Shown piece after piece: positions 34,445 to 46,100 of a DNA stretch of 64,000 nucleotides (position 1 is the stretch's first letter; each line of letters opens with the position of its first letter). Origin of the DNA: Hyalella azteca. Its lineage: Eukaryota > Arthropoda > Malacostraca > Amphipoda > Hyalellidae. The stretch lies in assembly GCF_000764305.2 (NCBI RefSeq), contig NW_025930541.1, positions 62,001 through 126,000 of the forward strand, given 5' to 3'. The notes beneath the pieces are model-generated. The model was not told where the DNA came from. It saw only the letters and a list, made by a program, of their open reading frames with translations, and searched no databases. The position numbers and the translations under genes were made by a program.

Positions 34445-36283
34445 ATAAAATGAAATAGATAATATCTCTTCGAGCATATGCAACAATATATTAACATATA
34501 ATTCAAATTATGGAATTTTCATTTGGTCAATTAGGTTCGCAATAAATAGTAGGTTAAATATTGCCCATGTTCATGCAAGTTGAAAGAGCCTACACATCAC
34601 CAAAACCTGCATCTGCAGCATTAGCATAGAGAGCAGCTAGCTGCGGTCATCATATTAATTCTAAGTGGCGCTTGCTGCCAGTTACACTGGGCGATGCAAT
34701 AGCTCGTGGCCAGCTATGGGCTCATCGCATCACAAACAGCCCAGCTTAAAAGTCCTTAAAGTGTTTCCTGAGGCGACCTTTAGCAGCCAAGATCGGGCTC
34801 ACCAGACTTTAAGGGTTTGAAATAATGAGTTTGATAGCCGGAATAAAACATTGAGCTTCCAGAGGATGTTCTTAGTGAATAACGGGGAGCACTAGTACTA
34901 AATGGTGTTGGTATTTTAAGGAATGCAAGTTTATTTTAAGAAAAATATTTAGGCCAACGTTTCTGCCAGTGATAATAATTGATTTTTGGAACGTACCAAA
35001 ATGTGTCAATTCAGATAAATGTTTCATTATGCGGAATTAACAATTTACTTTGGAAATGCATCATTCTAACCATCAACGTATTCCGAAATCTCATCATTTA
35101 AAAAGGAGGATATTTCAATTTGACGCACCCTTCAAATTTGGGGAGGTATCTCATGCAATCGAATCTCGCCTGTTTCTTTGAATGAATATTCAGCCGCGTT
35201 GTTTCATATTTTTGAGAACATTCTCGGCGCATCGTAATTTGCGAGCGTAATTTGGGACCTGCTCAGCACATCACACGAGAGCTTCTGTTACGCCCGGCTT
35301 GTTGTCGGACAATAGTATTTGAGGTGATATTTCTACAGCTCACCTGAGCTCTCATTATTCCTGAATAATTCGTAGATTGATGATAGATTGTTTGTGAATT
35401 AATTTCAGGGAAAATCTTTGAAATTTACAGAATTATTTACACATACGTACAGACGGTAATTTTAATTGAACAATTTTTTAAATCCATTCCTGAAAAAAAT
35501 ACGACCTATTGCCATGCAATTTGAATCGTCAGAAATAGCAACCCTAATGTTAAGGTATAATTGGTGTTTACTGCTAGAGAATTTTTGCTTATTTAAACTC
35601 CTGCTTATTTGAGAGAGTAGAAGCCGTGCAATCTATGTCAGAGTTTCAAATTTGCATGAATTTTGCGGTAGTTCGTGGAAGTAAACAGGCATGCACATTG
35701 CACATTTAACGCTGTAATAATGTGTTAGACTGTGTCAGGGCTGTGGAAAACCTAATTTACATTTTAGTGATTTATTTCGAAGTTTGTTCTCGCTTCTAGG
35801 CTTTTTCTTTTGAGAGGCTTCAACACACAGTATAACTAAATTAAAATGCTGTTAGTCGCCTTATTTAGTAGTTTTTCTTTTTTTTTTAATGCGGCAAAAA
35901 TGTGTGTTGCTGGACTTCAAAGTAAATAAAGTGTATATAAGTAACATCACTCGCATTATTGATCCTTTGCAAGAGATTTTATTCAAATTTCTTATAATTT
36001 TACGTTTTGAATTGTTCTACAGATTGTGGTTTTACTATATTTAATCGATTAACCACTCAGTCGAAGTGATCACAATAATCTTCCCTGCGCCACAGCTCCG
36101 TCAAGTCTCAACGAGGTGCTGATTTCCACCCTTTTGCTGAATTTATGACGCTGTTCATATTTAATGTTGTACAATTAGCTATATTAAACTGCATGAAGTG
36201 CGCTACTGCTTGATTTGTGGGGGCTATGATGATGGCACGTTACTGTAACTCATCATCGTGCATGGTGGCTCCGAATTTAACTA
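34445..36283. other. Intergenic, no gene seen
   Basis: No supported frame. GC-richer patch at 34590-34800 without motif. Confidence 0.5.
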
Positions 36284-36494
36284 CACTGTTAGAAAAAATA
36301 CCGTTAACGGTATTACCGGCGTCTCAGTGGCCGGTCGGCACGTGAAAAGAAACACCGTGTCGCCGTTTTTATTCTAATTTAACACTAGAAATCAGTAAAA
36401 CATCTGATAAAAACGGATAAACAGTTTATTTTCGCGGGGTGACCGGCCACTAGAACGCCAGTGTGACCGTTGTTTCACCGTTTTTCTAACAGTG
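36284..36494. mobile_element. MITE, 211 bp, TA target duplication (Tc1/mariner-type ends)
   Basis: The ends are exact inverted repeats CACTGTTAGAAAAA (36284 inward, 36494 inward). Pairing resumes further in around GTGGCCGGTC, giving imperfect terminal repeats of about 60 bp. The element is bounded by TA on both sides (36282-36283 and 36495-36496). The middle also pairs (CCGTTTTTAT with ATAAAAACGG), so the whole unit can fold. A 16-bp perfect palindrome (ATACCGTTAACGGTAT) lies in the left end. The TA duplication and CA…TG ends fit Tc1/mariner-mobilised MITEs; no transposase is encoded. Confidence 0.85.
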
Positions 36495-36496
36495 TA

Positions 36497-39450
36497 TAAT
36501 TTTGGACATAGTGCGGCTTGGAATGTTTCGATGCTTGTCACAACAGATTTTAAAGGGAGCAGATCAAACAGTTTTGGCACTGTTGTTCACTAAATTGCCA
36601 GCCTTGTATTCTTCTTGTTCAAGAAAAGTGATCCAGCTCTTTTGATGTTAAAGGTTGGCTCCTAGGATATTTGCTCGCTGTCTTGGGCAGCTACCGGAAA
36701 TTACTTTAGATATCACAGTTTGTTTTTTCCAAGCTGAGGCCTGAGGAAACATTTCTAGTTCTTCTCACATGTAAGAATAATGAGGTTGGGATATTTTAAT
36801 AGAAGACGTGCGTCGAAAATATTACTCGAGAGCGTAAATTGCTGATTCGAGTCGTTTGCTGATTGAAAACATGAAAATTAAGGCTGCAGGGAAACATGTG
36901 CATCTCGTTTTAAAAAGTCATCCAATGATTTTAATAGATCAACTTGGATTAGTTTTCACGCAACTAACGGCACATAGTGATTCAAAATTGGAACTATAAT
37001 TATTGTCATAACTTATTTGTAACAACGGGTAGACACATATATATTGCAGTGACACCGAGCATTGAAATTAATTGATTCACTTCGTCCTTCGTTGTAAACG
37101 TTCATAGGCATATATGCATTCAATTTTTATACTCAATTTTAATCCGCCAATTCTCTGACAATTACGTTATGATGGCTTTTTTAAGAAGGGAATAGCGCGA
37201 CTGATCAGAAGTTAACTTTGCAAAATAGAGGTGACGCGATGTCGAAAGGAGAGTTCAAAATTTTCGAGCGCTTCAATGTGGCCCCACGTTTCAACATTTA
37301 CCTTTCGAGGTCATCAATCTCCCGTCAACGCCGAGACTTGAATCGATTATTCACTCTGAACCTCCTCCAGTTGCAGCCCGGCTCTATTTACCACATCATT
37401 TTTATGTGGACTGCATCTCTTCGACATACCAAATAAAATTTCTGTCAATGACGCTCCATGCAGATACTTCCAGTGAAAACCTACTTCAAATTGTTTTTAA
37501 ATAAAAACTTTTAAGTGAAGCGTCAGTCTCAAGTGGTGAGTCTGTTTTGTAACATTAAGGACATCAAGTCATATATCTTAAATCACTTAAGCTTATTCAT
37601 AATTTGAAGTAGTATTCCAAAAAATATCACAGCGTTATTTTTTTCATGTTTTGTAACCAATGTTATGACGATGAAGTTGCAAAATCTACCTCATTTTACT
37701 ATGTAGATGTCGTTGCATCTGATTTAAATGCATTATATTAGCTGTGTAGGAAAACAAGTCTCCATAGTCGCTACATTTAACCTCAAGGTAGCAATTACTT
37801 TGTTTTTGGTTAAATTCGTTATTTTTCTTCATTTTTTAATCATGATAACCTCGTGCCACCTCCGTCGGGACAAGTTGTAATTTATTTATTAATGAGCGTC
37901 GCAGGGAAGCAAATTCTGCGGAGAAATAAGTTGTCACTTCCGCAAATAAATTTGTTCATAGAGATGGAATGAAAATAAGGTGGTACGCAGTTGGTTCATA
38001 TCAGAAAAACTTCTTTCATTAAATTGCGTGAAATGGAAAGAAATTTTTTAAATCGATTAATTGCAGAACAACTTCTTTCATGTCAATATTCTTGTTAACA
38101 CTGCTTTGCATATTGATTTTCTGCAACCGAAAATTTACTTCTTGCAGATTAAAATGGGGAAGAAAGTATCAAATCCTGTTTATATTTCCAGTAGTAAGTA
38201 CTCAATGACTTGTGACGGAAGTGTCGTTATTTGTACTAGTGGAGTTAACATGCTATTATTTCCTATTTGTTGTTCTCAGGAACGTCGTTAGAGAACTGCT
38301 AGTAAATAAAGAGTCAGACAAGGTCGGGCTTTCTAAGTGAGGCGGGATTAAATATGAAAGAACCCATGCAATTTAGGTGCATCATTAGCAGTAAGAAAGC
38401 TGCATGGCTTGCTCCTACCTGACTCCCAATTAGGTGAGTGAACCACGTGACAAATAGAGTTCTGGCATGAAGTTTTCTGTGTGTTGTTTATGCATGCTCG
38501 AATATGATGAGGTATTCCTCTACTTATTTAAGGTTCAGCAGCACGAGTTCCTGAAACCTTTTCTTCTAATAGCAAGAGTTTTTAGAAAATTCTACAAATT
38601 CAGGGATTTCTTCGATTTTTTCTATAAAACGAAATGTATATGTACAATGGAAATTGCACCTATAATGATAAATTGATCACAACTGAACAACGTCGCATGA
38701 TTTCTAAAATAAAATCTGTATTATGGCAAATTTCAGACAATTGTCTTATTTACTGTGTTGGGTATAAATAATTCTACGGATAATTTAGAATTCACTAAAC
38801 GAAATTTTGATAAAATGTTTACTTAAATGAAAAATCGTTTACCGTAGCCGACAGAGATCCCGAAGAAAAGTAAATTCTTCGACTGACTCGTCTAGTAGGA
38901 CGCTAGCAAACTAATCCCAGAAAACGCTGCCAAGCAATAAGGCAAACTGACCGAAGAAATTCACAGGAAATTGTCCCTGCAATTGACCCTGCTTTCACTT
39001 TGAACTGCGCAGGATGTCATCAGGTCAACGAGTTTTCTTTCAAGTCCGCGGCCTCGATGCAGTGCAGTGGTGAGATCTGCACGAGGCGTCGGGGCAATAG
39101 AGTTTAATCTTTGACACACGACCTGGAAATTTGGTACTGATTACTTAAACATTCCAACGTCTACACTGATGGTTGATTTAATGTTCAAGATTTTTGAAAT
39201 CGATGAATGAAATTGAAACCTGGAATACGAGGGGTTTTAAAATTTGTAGCGTTTCATTTCACTTTTATTAACAGGTCGAGTTCGGCAAGATCCGCCGGTG
39301 GGTTGTAGGGTTTTTTCCGGACAAAGTCCACGATTTAGTTTTTTTTAATTGCGTTGTCTGACAAGAATTTATGATGTCGGTGGTACTTATAATAGTGCGA
39401 AAAAATGAGAATTTACTCTTTGCACCGGAACCTACAAATTTACTCAAATG
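36497..39450. other. Intergenic, no gene recognised
   Basis: Frames at 37218-37436, 38061-38291 and 38467-38676 (plus) and 39268-39462 (minus) have no motif I can name. A GC-rich patch at 39020-39110 is open on the minus strand for about 45 codons without support. Confidence 0.4.
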
Positions 39451-39565
39451 ATAATTGTACAATTATAATTGAACAATTAATTAAATTGTAAATTAAAATT
39501 AAATTAAATTAATAATTGTACAATTAAATTAAATGAAATTAATGATTATACAATTATTATTTGAT
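39451..39565. repeat. AT-only block with repeated AATTGTACAATT palindromes
   Basis: TAATTGTACAATTA occurs at about 39452 and 39513, and a variant (GATTATACAATTATTA) near 39544, joined by (AAATT)n-like pentamers. About 115 bp are almost free of G and C. Confidence 0.7.
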
Positions 39566-40143
39566 ATGTAAATTTTTTGTCTGTTTCCCGAAACAAGCCA
39601 GTTATCGAGCCGATTCGCTGAATAATCTCGTTAAGGCTCATTAGGATGCTTCAAGCAGAATATTGTCCAATAATTTGTATTCACATCACTTCGATACTCT
39701 TACTTTCTACACCTCGTCTTAAGACATTAGAACGATTTCTCTTTCTGCCTCTATCCTGATCCGGGGTATAAAGTCACTTGATTTACAGTTCCATTCTAGG
39801 CCAGGTTTGTTCCCAAGCACTGCGTATATATATATTAGGGTATTTTTTATTTTGTATTCTATTGTTTAACAAACAAACTGGATAGAGAGCTGACAACCGG
39901 GTTCCAGCCTTCAGTGTGGATGCAGACTTTGCACTCAACAGTAGCGCTGTCCGAGGCAACTCTTTTCTGTACGCACATTCACTGATCTGCAATATTTATT
40001 TTGATTTTTGATTTATTTATTTATTCACATAGGAACACACCTTACAATGAAATATAAAAGAAGCGTGAAATAAAATAACAAGGCTTCCAGGTAATATAAA
40101 TAAATTTGGGTAGATAATAAAAGGATACTTAATCACAGAAAAA
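39566..40143. other. Upstream region of the Reeler gene
   Basis: A TATAAATA-like word at 40095-40102 lies about 45 bp before the start codon and could serve as a core promoter if transcription starts very close to the ATG; an upstream non-coding exon cannot be excluded. An (ATTT)n run at 40010-40024 precedes it. The minus frame 39783-39992 has no motif. Confidence 0.25.
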
Positions 40144-41733
40144 ATGCCTCGTGTACACGTCGCGTTGCTTGCGTGCGTGTTTCTAGCTGTCACGCTATTT
40201 GTGGGCGGAAGCTTAGGGTTCAGCAGCGGTAGCGTAAATCTTGCATGCGACAGCATGTATCCTCTTCACCTAACGCTCGGACCGCAGCGCAGCCAGTCGC
40301 CGTTCGTCATCCACGCCAGCAAGGAAGACAATAGCCCATCAGAGGTAACCAAACCCAGTATGACTGCCTTGTTTATTTATTATACTACGGTGTCAGCGTT
40401 GTAAGAACCGGCGACAGCCATAGAGGTCTGTCGCCGGTTCATGTCCGCCCGGTCACCCCACCCAATTAGACCGCAACTGTCACAGGAAGTTGGGATCGAA
40501 CCCGAAACTCGCTGTTCCAGTCGTGGTACTCTGAAATTTAACCACTGGGCCACCCTGCCTTGCTACAAATACTTCATATTTAGAATTACTCCTGAACCGT
40601 TACAATAACTCTTGATTATGTGAGTAAACCTACTTCATACTTGACAGCATTCAGGAAGGATGACTGCAGCGTCACACGTAGCCTTGCGGCCCATTACAAC
40701 TTAGTTTTTTTAATCGCGATTGCATGCTTCAACATAGACGGTATTGTCGGTATTTCTATTTCGCAGGTCTGACACTAAATTTTCAACCACAATTCCCAAA
40801 CGTGCCTCTTGTTCGGCAGTAACGCTGACGTCTGAGGCGGAAACCTTCCGCGGCTTCTTCCTGCAGGCCCGCGACAAAGACGACCAGAGGGTCGGCGAGT
40901 TCTTGAGCGTGCAAGGCGGTGGGCAAATTCTGCGCTGTGACGATGAGGGTGTAAGTTTACGGATTAAGATATGGATTATACAGTTCCGATAGCCTCTATC
41001 AAATTATTTGTTAAAGTTTATACAAATAAAATGTTCGTTGCAAATTTCGTAATGACTTTTCACTAGGTGTTCTAATTGTTCATTAGAATTATCCGTTACC
41101 TGTTCAATTATATATATCAGGTACGCATACAGAATTAATTCAAGGTAATTTTTGGTCGTGCAGAATTCAGTGTCGCACAAAAGTCCCGAGGATAAGCGTC
41201 AAGTTTCGATGACGTGGGTTCCTCTTCAGCATCGGGGAGCTGTGATATTTCAGTGAGTCGTACAAAATACCAGAGCTTGACGTAAACATCCTTTAGATAA
41301 TTATTTTTAATTATTGCCTGATTCGCATTTAGCTGGAGTGCCTGGAACATTCTGAGCCATTTCAAATTATTTGGTTCAACTTTTCCTGTCATCTCGCTAA
41401 TAAATTAATTCGCTAATAAATAAAGTAATAAATTCCACACTCAAAGAAATGAGTGAGACTTTGTCCAAATAGTGATACGTTTTTGTTTAAATATTGATTC
41501 ATTTTAACTCAAAAAGCGATTCTTTTTGTGGGCCATATTGACCCAAATTTATTAAAAATGGCACATCATAGCTTAACGCATATGTATGTCACAGTACGAC
41601 CTCTTCGTTTTTTTGAGTGTATTTTGAGTGTAAAAACACGCTATTCATTGTTCTTTATTTCAGAGCCACTGTGGTGCAGCGGTATAACACATTTTGGACG
41701 AATATCAGGTCTCGAATGTATAACATTTCCTAA
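40144..41733 (+). CDS. Secreted Reeler-domain protein (putative defense protein), four exons
   Basis: Exons: 40144-40344, 40820-40950, 41164-41252 and 41664-41733 (stop TAA 41731-41733). The start ATG has A at -3. Residues 1-25 form a signal peptide (LLACVFLAVTLFVGG core). The mature part begins FSSGSVNLACDSMYPLHLTL, the Reeler opening with its conserved Cys (Cys35). Exon 2 gives FRGFFLQARD and the second Cys (ILRCDDEG); exon 3 gives SVSHKS and SMTWVP; exon 4 gives ATVVQRYNTFWTN, the closing strand. The total of about 163 residues equals the usual single-domain size. Introns 2 (GTAAGT…GCAG, phase 0) and 3 (GTGAGT…TTTCAG, phase 2) join in frame. Intron 1 (GTAACC…GGCAG) does not: exon 1 ends in phase 0, but exon 2 needs one more base, and direct joining gives a stop at once. 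The cause is either a one-base sequence error or a broken copy. Known relatives are extracellular immune-responsive proteins; a role here is inferred. A possible AATAAA is at 42124. Confidence 0.85.
40387..40560 (-). mobile_element. tRNA-derived SINE inside intron 1 of the Reeler gene, antisense
   Basis: Read on the minus strand it starts AGGCAGGGTGGCCCAGTGGT, identical to the head of the SINE at 34188, followed by a B box GGGTTCGATCCC. The body differs from the 34188 copy. Near its 3' end is a perfect hairpin with 13-bp arms (GAACCGGCGACAG, 40405-40417 and 40428-40440, 10-base loop), followed on the minus strand by an ACAACGCTGAC word like the AAACGCTGA block of the other copy. It fills over a third of the 475-bp intron. 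Confidence 0.8.
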
Positions 41734-42768
41734 TAATTTACATGAGTCATCATTCAAAGTGAGTGTTGTCGAAAAGTAAATGAATTCCTTCTTTGTTGTA
41801 AGCATTCAATGTTTTAAAGGTTTTAAAGTCGTAATCAACAATTTTTCAGAAGGTACATCGTTGATCCCAATCAGTTTCTAATATCTTCAAGAATCTAAGA
41901 TGCTTTAATACGAGTGGTTCTTTTCCGTATAACCTAGGTTTTTGCACTAAGTTGTTATTCAACAAAACGCTGTTCAGGTAGTTGTACCGTAAACACTATA
42001 CACGTAGAATGTGACATTCGTCAGCCTTCTGTATTGTCATTTCTCAATTTTACTATTTGTGCGTTACTTCATCTGATTTTTGACATTTTACTATCCAAAT
42101 CGGTATTCATCGCAACTGAAGAAAATAAACGGACCTCGGTGCGTATCAAACAAACATGTGGAATAAAATTTTATTGTCAATGTAAATGTTTAGGCATTTT
42201 CTCTGTAAGTGAATAGTGACGCCGGAGCTGAAACTTCCTGTCCCCAGTAAGTTATTCATCCAAAAAAATCTCTACTGTACATGCAATTTTTATTTTATAA
42301 CATTTTTTTTATTTTATCGGTAGCTTCAATCGTCCAACAGTGAGAATACAATACCAATTCTGACGGATATTTTATCGCTCACGCTAATGTATTATTTACA
42401 AATGGGTGGAAACATACAAATTTGAATTACACGAATTTCTTTGAGTGGAGTAGTTTTTTCGTCCCCTAGATTGATGCGGTCACACCTGAAGACTTAATTT
42501 TCTCAGTATTAATTTCAGAAAATGGTATGGTGGGTAACCATATCATTCTTAACAAGAGCTGGATTTCTCAACTACTATTTTAGTTCTGTGATTTACTCAT
42601 ATCGTAATTATCTGAAATGACAAAAAATTTAGCTCTGATTTGCAGTTAGCATTTATGAAAATAATTTCTTCTATATTGAATATTTCCATTATTTGATGTT
42701 TCACTGGAGTGACTGAACCCTTGTTTTAGTCAATAGAGTGCTGCAATTTATCGGAAACGTTTTCCACA
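41734..42768. other. Downstream of the Reeler gene, no further gene seen
   Basis: Probable 3' untranslated region followed by AT-rich DNA. The frames at 41528-41779 and 42034-42216 are not supported; the first is a shadow over exon 4. Confidence 0.5.
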
Positions 42769-43006
42769 TAGAATAGAATAGAAGTGTCGGCTCTGAAGAA
42801 ATAGGCCCATGGCCTGTTGCCGATTCTTGAATTTTTCGTGACTTGATTCACAAGGGATCCTGCCTTTGGAACCCGATCTTTCCATAGCTGACGATTGATT
42901 GAGATAGCTGCTGGACTTATTGCCTGGTCCGTAAATTGCTAGGCATTTTAAGACTGAACATATGCTTCTACATAGCTTCGTCTAGTCTGTTTTTGAAGGC
43001 GTTGAT
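42769..43006 (-). mobile_element. 3' end of a non-LTR retrotransposon, 5'-truncated
   Basis: Minus strand: the last codons of an open frame read INAFKNRLDEAM and stop (TAG, complement of 42968-42970). This is the typical 'FK-RLD' C-terminus after the reverse transcriptase of LINE ORF2 proteins. About 200 bp of untranslated sequence follows, ending in AAGAATCGGCAACAGGCC … GGGCCTA and a (TTCTA)n tail (42769-42787). The AAGAATCGGC-AC-GGCC block is shared with the SINE at 34188, as expected if the SINE borrows this family's 3' end. It is cut off at its 5' side in a tandem repeat. Confidence 0.6.
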
Positions 43007-43103
43007 TAGCTAAGCCTTGGCGTCTATTAGCTAAGGGCGTCCATTAGCTAAGCCTATTAGCTAAGCCTATAAGCTAAGGCGTCTATTAGCTAAGCCTTGG
43101 GCC
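43003..43103. repeat. Irregular TTAGCTAAG tandem repeat
   Basis: TTAGCTAAG (once TAAGCTAAG) occurs six times between about 43005 and 43095, with spacings of 14 to 21 bp, interleaved with GGCGTCTA and CCTTGG words. It abuts the truncated end of the LINE relic. Confidence 0.75.
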
Positions 43104-46100
43104 AAATTTCTTATTTAATAATTAAATTCCTCTTCCATACTACGGTATTCGACTGTGTTCACCGTACTAATTAACACGCGAAGTTCATTTGGACAGATGA
43201 TATCTTTCACATTCTACTCGTGCCGTAGACTTGTATTCAAAACAAAATCGCTTCCAGGGTGATTTATTAAGAAAATGATTAACCGTGAGTCGCTATTATC
43301 TCGTATTAAGCTTAGTAATAATGATTTTAATAAAGTTTCCATCGTTGATACTTTAAAGCTGTAATGCGGAGATTAATAGTACTGTTTGAATGCAGCATAA
43401 ATAACCTAATTACTAATTCATACATTAATTTCCTGTCTGAATTTGGGCTATTTGTATGATGATGTAGCCTGAGCTGATCGCATGTAAATCTTGGAAGTGA
43501 ACATCCAGCCATTGCAACTTAATGACTTATAGGATCACAAAGTTGTGAAATTCACGAATTAATTTTGGTCTACAACAGTTTTCCTATCAAAAAATTTATC
43601 AAAGAATTTTAATGTGCAACGATTTTAATCAATTTGTTTATGGGATGACGGTATATTGATACTTCTTCAGGAGAAAGTACCAACAAAGTGAAAAAGAAAA
43701 AAATTAACTATTCCATTCTGTGGCTGCAATGATAAAATATTAAACTGAAATTATACATTTACGTCACGAAAGCGATGAAATCCTGACTAGTATTATGTTA
43801 TTTCTGGCGCTTTATTCTTTGAAAATAATAATAAAACTTTCAAACCAAATTAGATTTTACCGTGTGAGGAATGCACTTCTCCATTATAATAAACAATGCG
43901 AAACTTTAAACACGCGATTTTTCGAAAGGTATTTCTATTTGACTTTCCATCGACGCTGCCATTTGACTCTTAAACATATTTGAATAATGAAGCGGGCGAT
44001 GGGAAAAAATTGAGACATTTTCTGTGCTCAGTGACTTTATTCCAAGGGTTGCTCTTTATTAGTCTATGTTTCTTTGAGTTTTTCCTTGGTAAGCATTCCT
44101 TCGGCAGTTAATTATGGAGAGGAATTGGGAATGAATCCATTTTGTTCGTCAAAGGAACAAAAAGTGTGTTTTCAATAGAAAAAATCTCGAGTAGCCAACT
44201 TTTTCGGTTCTTAGCTCATTGCCGTAACTAATTTCTTGTAGAATTTTTTAGTTTGCAGGCCTTTCGAAAAGTTTTCAGGACTTTAAATGAGTTTGTTTTG
44301 AAGAGTTTGTAGGCAAGTACTGAACTTGATGTTAAATGAAGTCAAGAGCTGAAATTCAATTTCATCACATAGACAAGCTTCGTCTGAGTGTAGTCGGCAC
44401 GTGAGATCAACCATGAAGAAATATACTTTTTCTCAGTACCATAAAATATCAAGGACTCTTTTTTTTGTGCAATTACGGGGGATTAATGAAATTTTCTTCA
44501 AGATATCACTTGGTTATTTATTATCCGCACCTGCAGAAGTTAACAGAATTAAGGTGGCAGACAGAAAATGGCTCAACCTCAACCTGCTTTTCAGATGTTA
44601 CATAACTAGTAGACACAAACTAGATCATATTTAGGCAAGGGGCTGCATGGACCCTTATCAAGTGCTCATATAAAAAGAAATAGATAGTAATAACTGCAAC
44701 CTGCGGCTACATCCTAATGGAGGTGATTGAATAGTTTCAAATCAACATGTTTTTGATTTCCAAACTAAGGCAAACGACGCTTCATAATTTTAGCAAATTT
44801 GGCAACCAACACAAATTAAACTTTGAATTAATTCTATTATGATAAATTGCGGAAGGAGTCAGCTTTGAAATTTTTCGGCTGTCGTTGCCGAATTAATCTG
44901 TTGCTTCAATGATACATTAATTTTTTTAATCGACTGAGTTTTGTATGCTATTAATTAAATCAATAAAATTGGCTAGTACTCCATGGAAAAAGCAGTGTGC
45001 AAATAAAAGTAGTGAAATTTAAAAATGCAAAGACTTGTGTGCGGTTACGATGAACAGTAAGCAAGGATCTTGTTGAGAATGGCTTGAGAAAGCGTCAGTA
45101 AGCAGGGTTTTATCTGTCAGCTCCTCCTCTGCGACTGCCAGCACGGCAACTGGGCTGACAGCACCAAAACTCAGGCTAACTGCAGAAAATTCAAAACTGC
45201 GTTGCGGAAATACATTCAGAATTCGAATTCAAAAGCTAGTGTGCATGTTATTGTTACCATAAATGGATGAATGATAAATAATAATAAAAAATTCTTGATA
45301 ACGAATAGGAAATCGTTGGCCGCCAATATTATCGAAAAAATCAAACTATTTAATTTACTGGTTAATAAATTGCCTAAAATTGACAAATGTGCACTAAACG
45401 GTTCCTTTAAAACGTCATAATGATAGTAATAATAATTAGAAGCCTTTCAAATTGTATTGCAATACTATATACTCTCTTGAAAACTGTTCCTAGTTGTTGG
45501 AAATATAAGTGCTGCTTACCATACAATATCTTCTGTATACGAGGAAAATGCATGCATATTTCTGCAGTCACATCATGCATACTTTCATTGTTCACAAAGG
45601 CAGAGCAGCTGAAGTAATCTTTATGGCAGCTCAGAAGTTAGCTCATTTTTCCTCTGCTTGACATTAGTTTCTTGCGCGTGAGTCGCAAAAACGAGCAGGG
45701 ATCATTTTTCTGATCTCGCCTCCAGCGCCGTCCACAGTAGACGGGCATGTTTGTTGTCAGCGACAAATGAACACAAGATCTACGAGAAAATTATCTCGTC
45801 GTGTCACCTAATGAATTAAAATGCCTGATGTACCGGAACGTTCTATGGGCGCCTGAGAATTCCTGGAATGGAGGCAACTATAGATGAGCTCAAAATGCTA
45901 TAATTCGATGACGTCGCCATTTAAGCAATTGTTCTTTTAATGGACTTAGCCCCAGAAGAAAATAATTATGAATTATCATTTCTTGCGATAATGTAGAACA
46001 ATTACGCGTTTCTTATAAGAACCCCTACATTCCAACGAATCTAATTTCCATGTAGTCATATTATTTCTATTGAATAATACCGCATAGAAACCGGGACCAT

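Noticed and set aside
40345..40404. Read-through extension of Reeler exon 1 to a stop at 40404.
   Set aside because: The domain continues in exon 2 after a GT-AG intron; the extension is intronic and ends in the SINE region.
41661..41720. GTGGTGCAGCGGTATAACAC with a GGTCTCGAATG word looked like a tRNA-type SINE head.
   Set aside because: In the phase set by the preceding Reeler exon it reads ATVVQRYNTFWTN after a proper acceptor, which is the expected last block of the domain; the promoter-box resemblance is coincidental.
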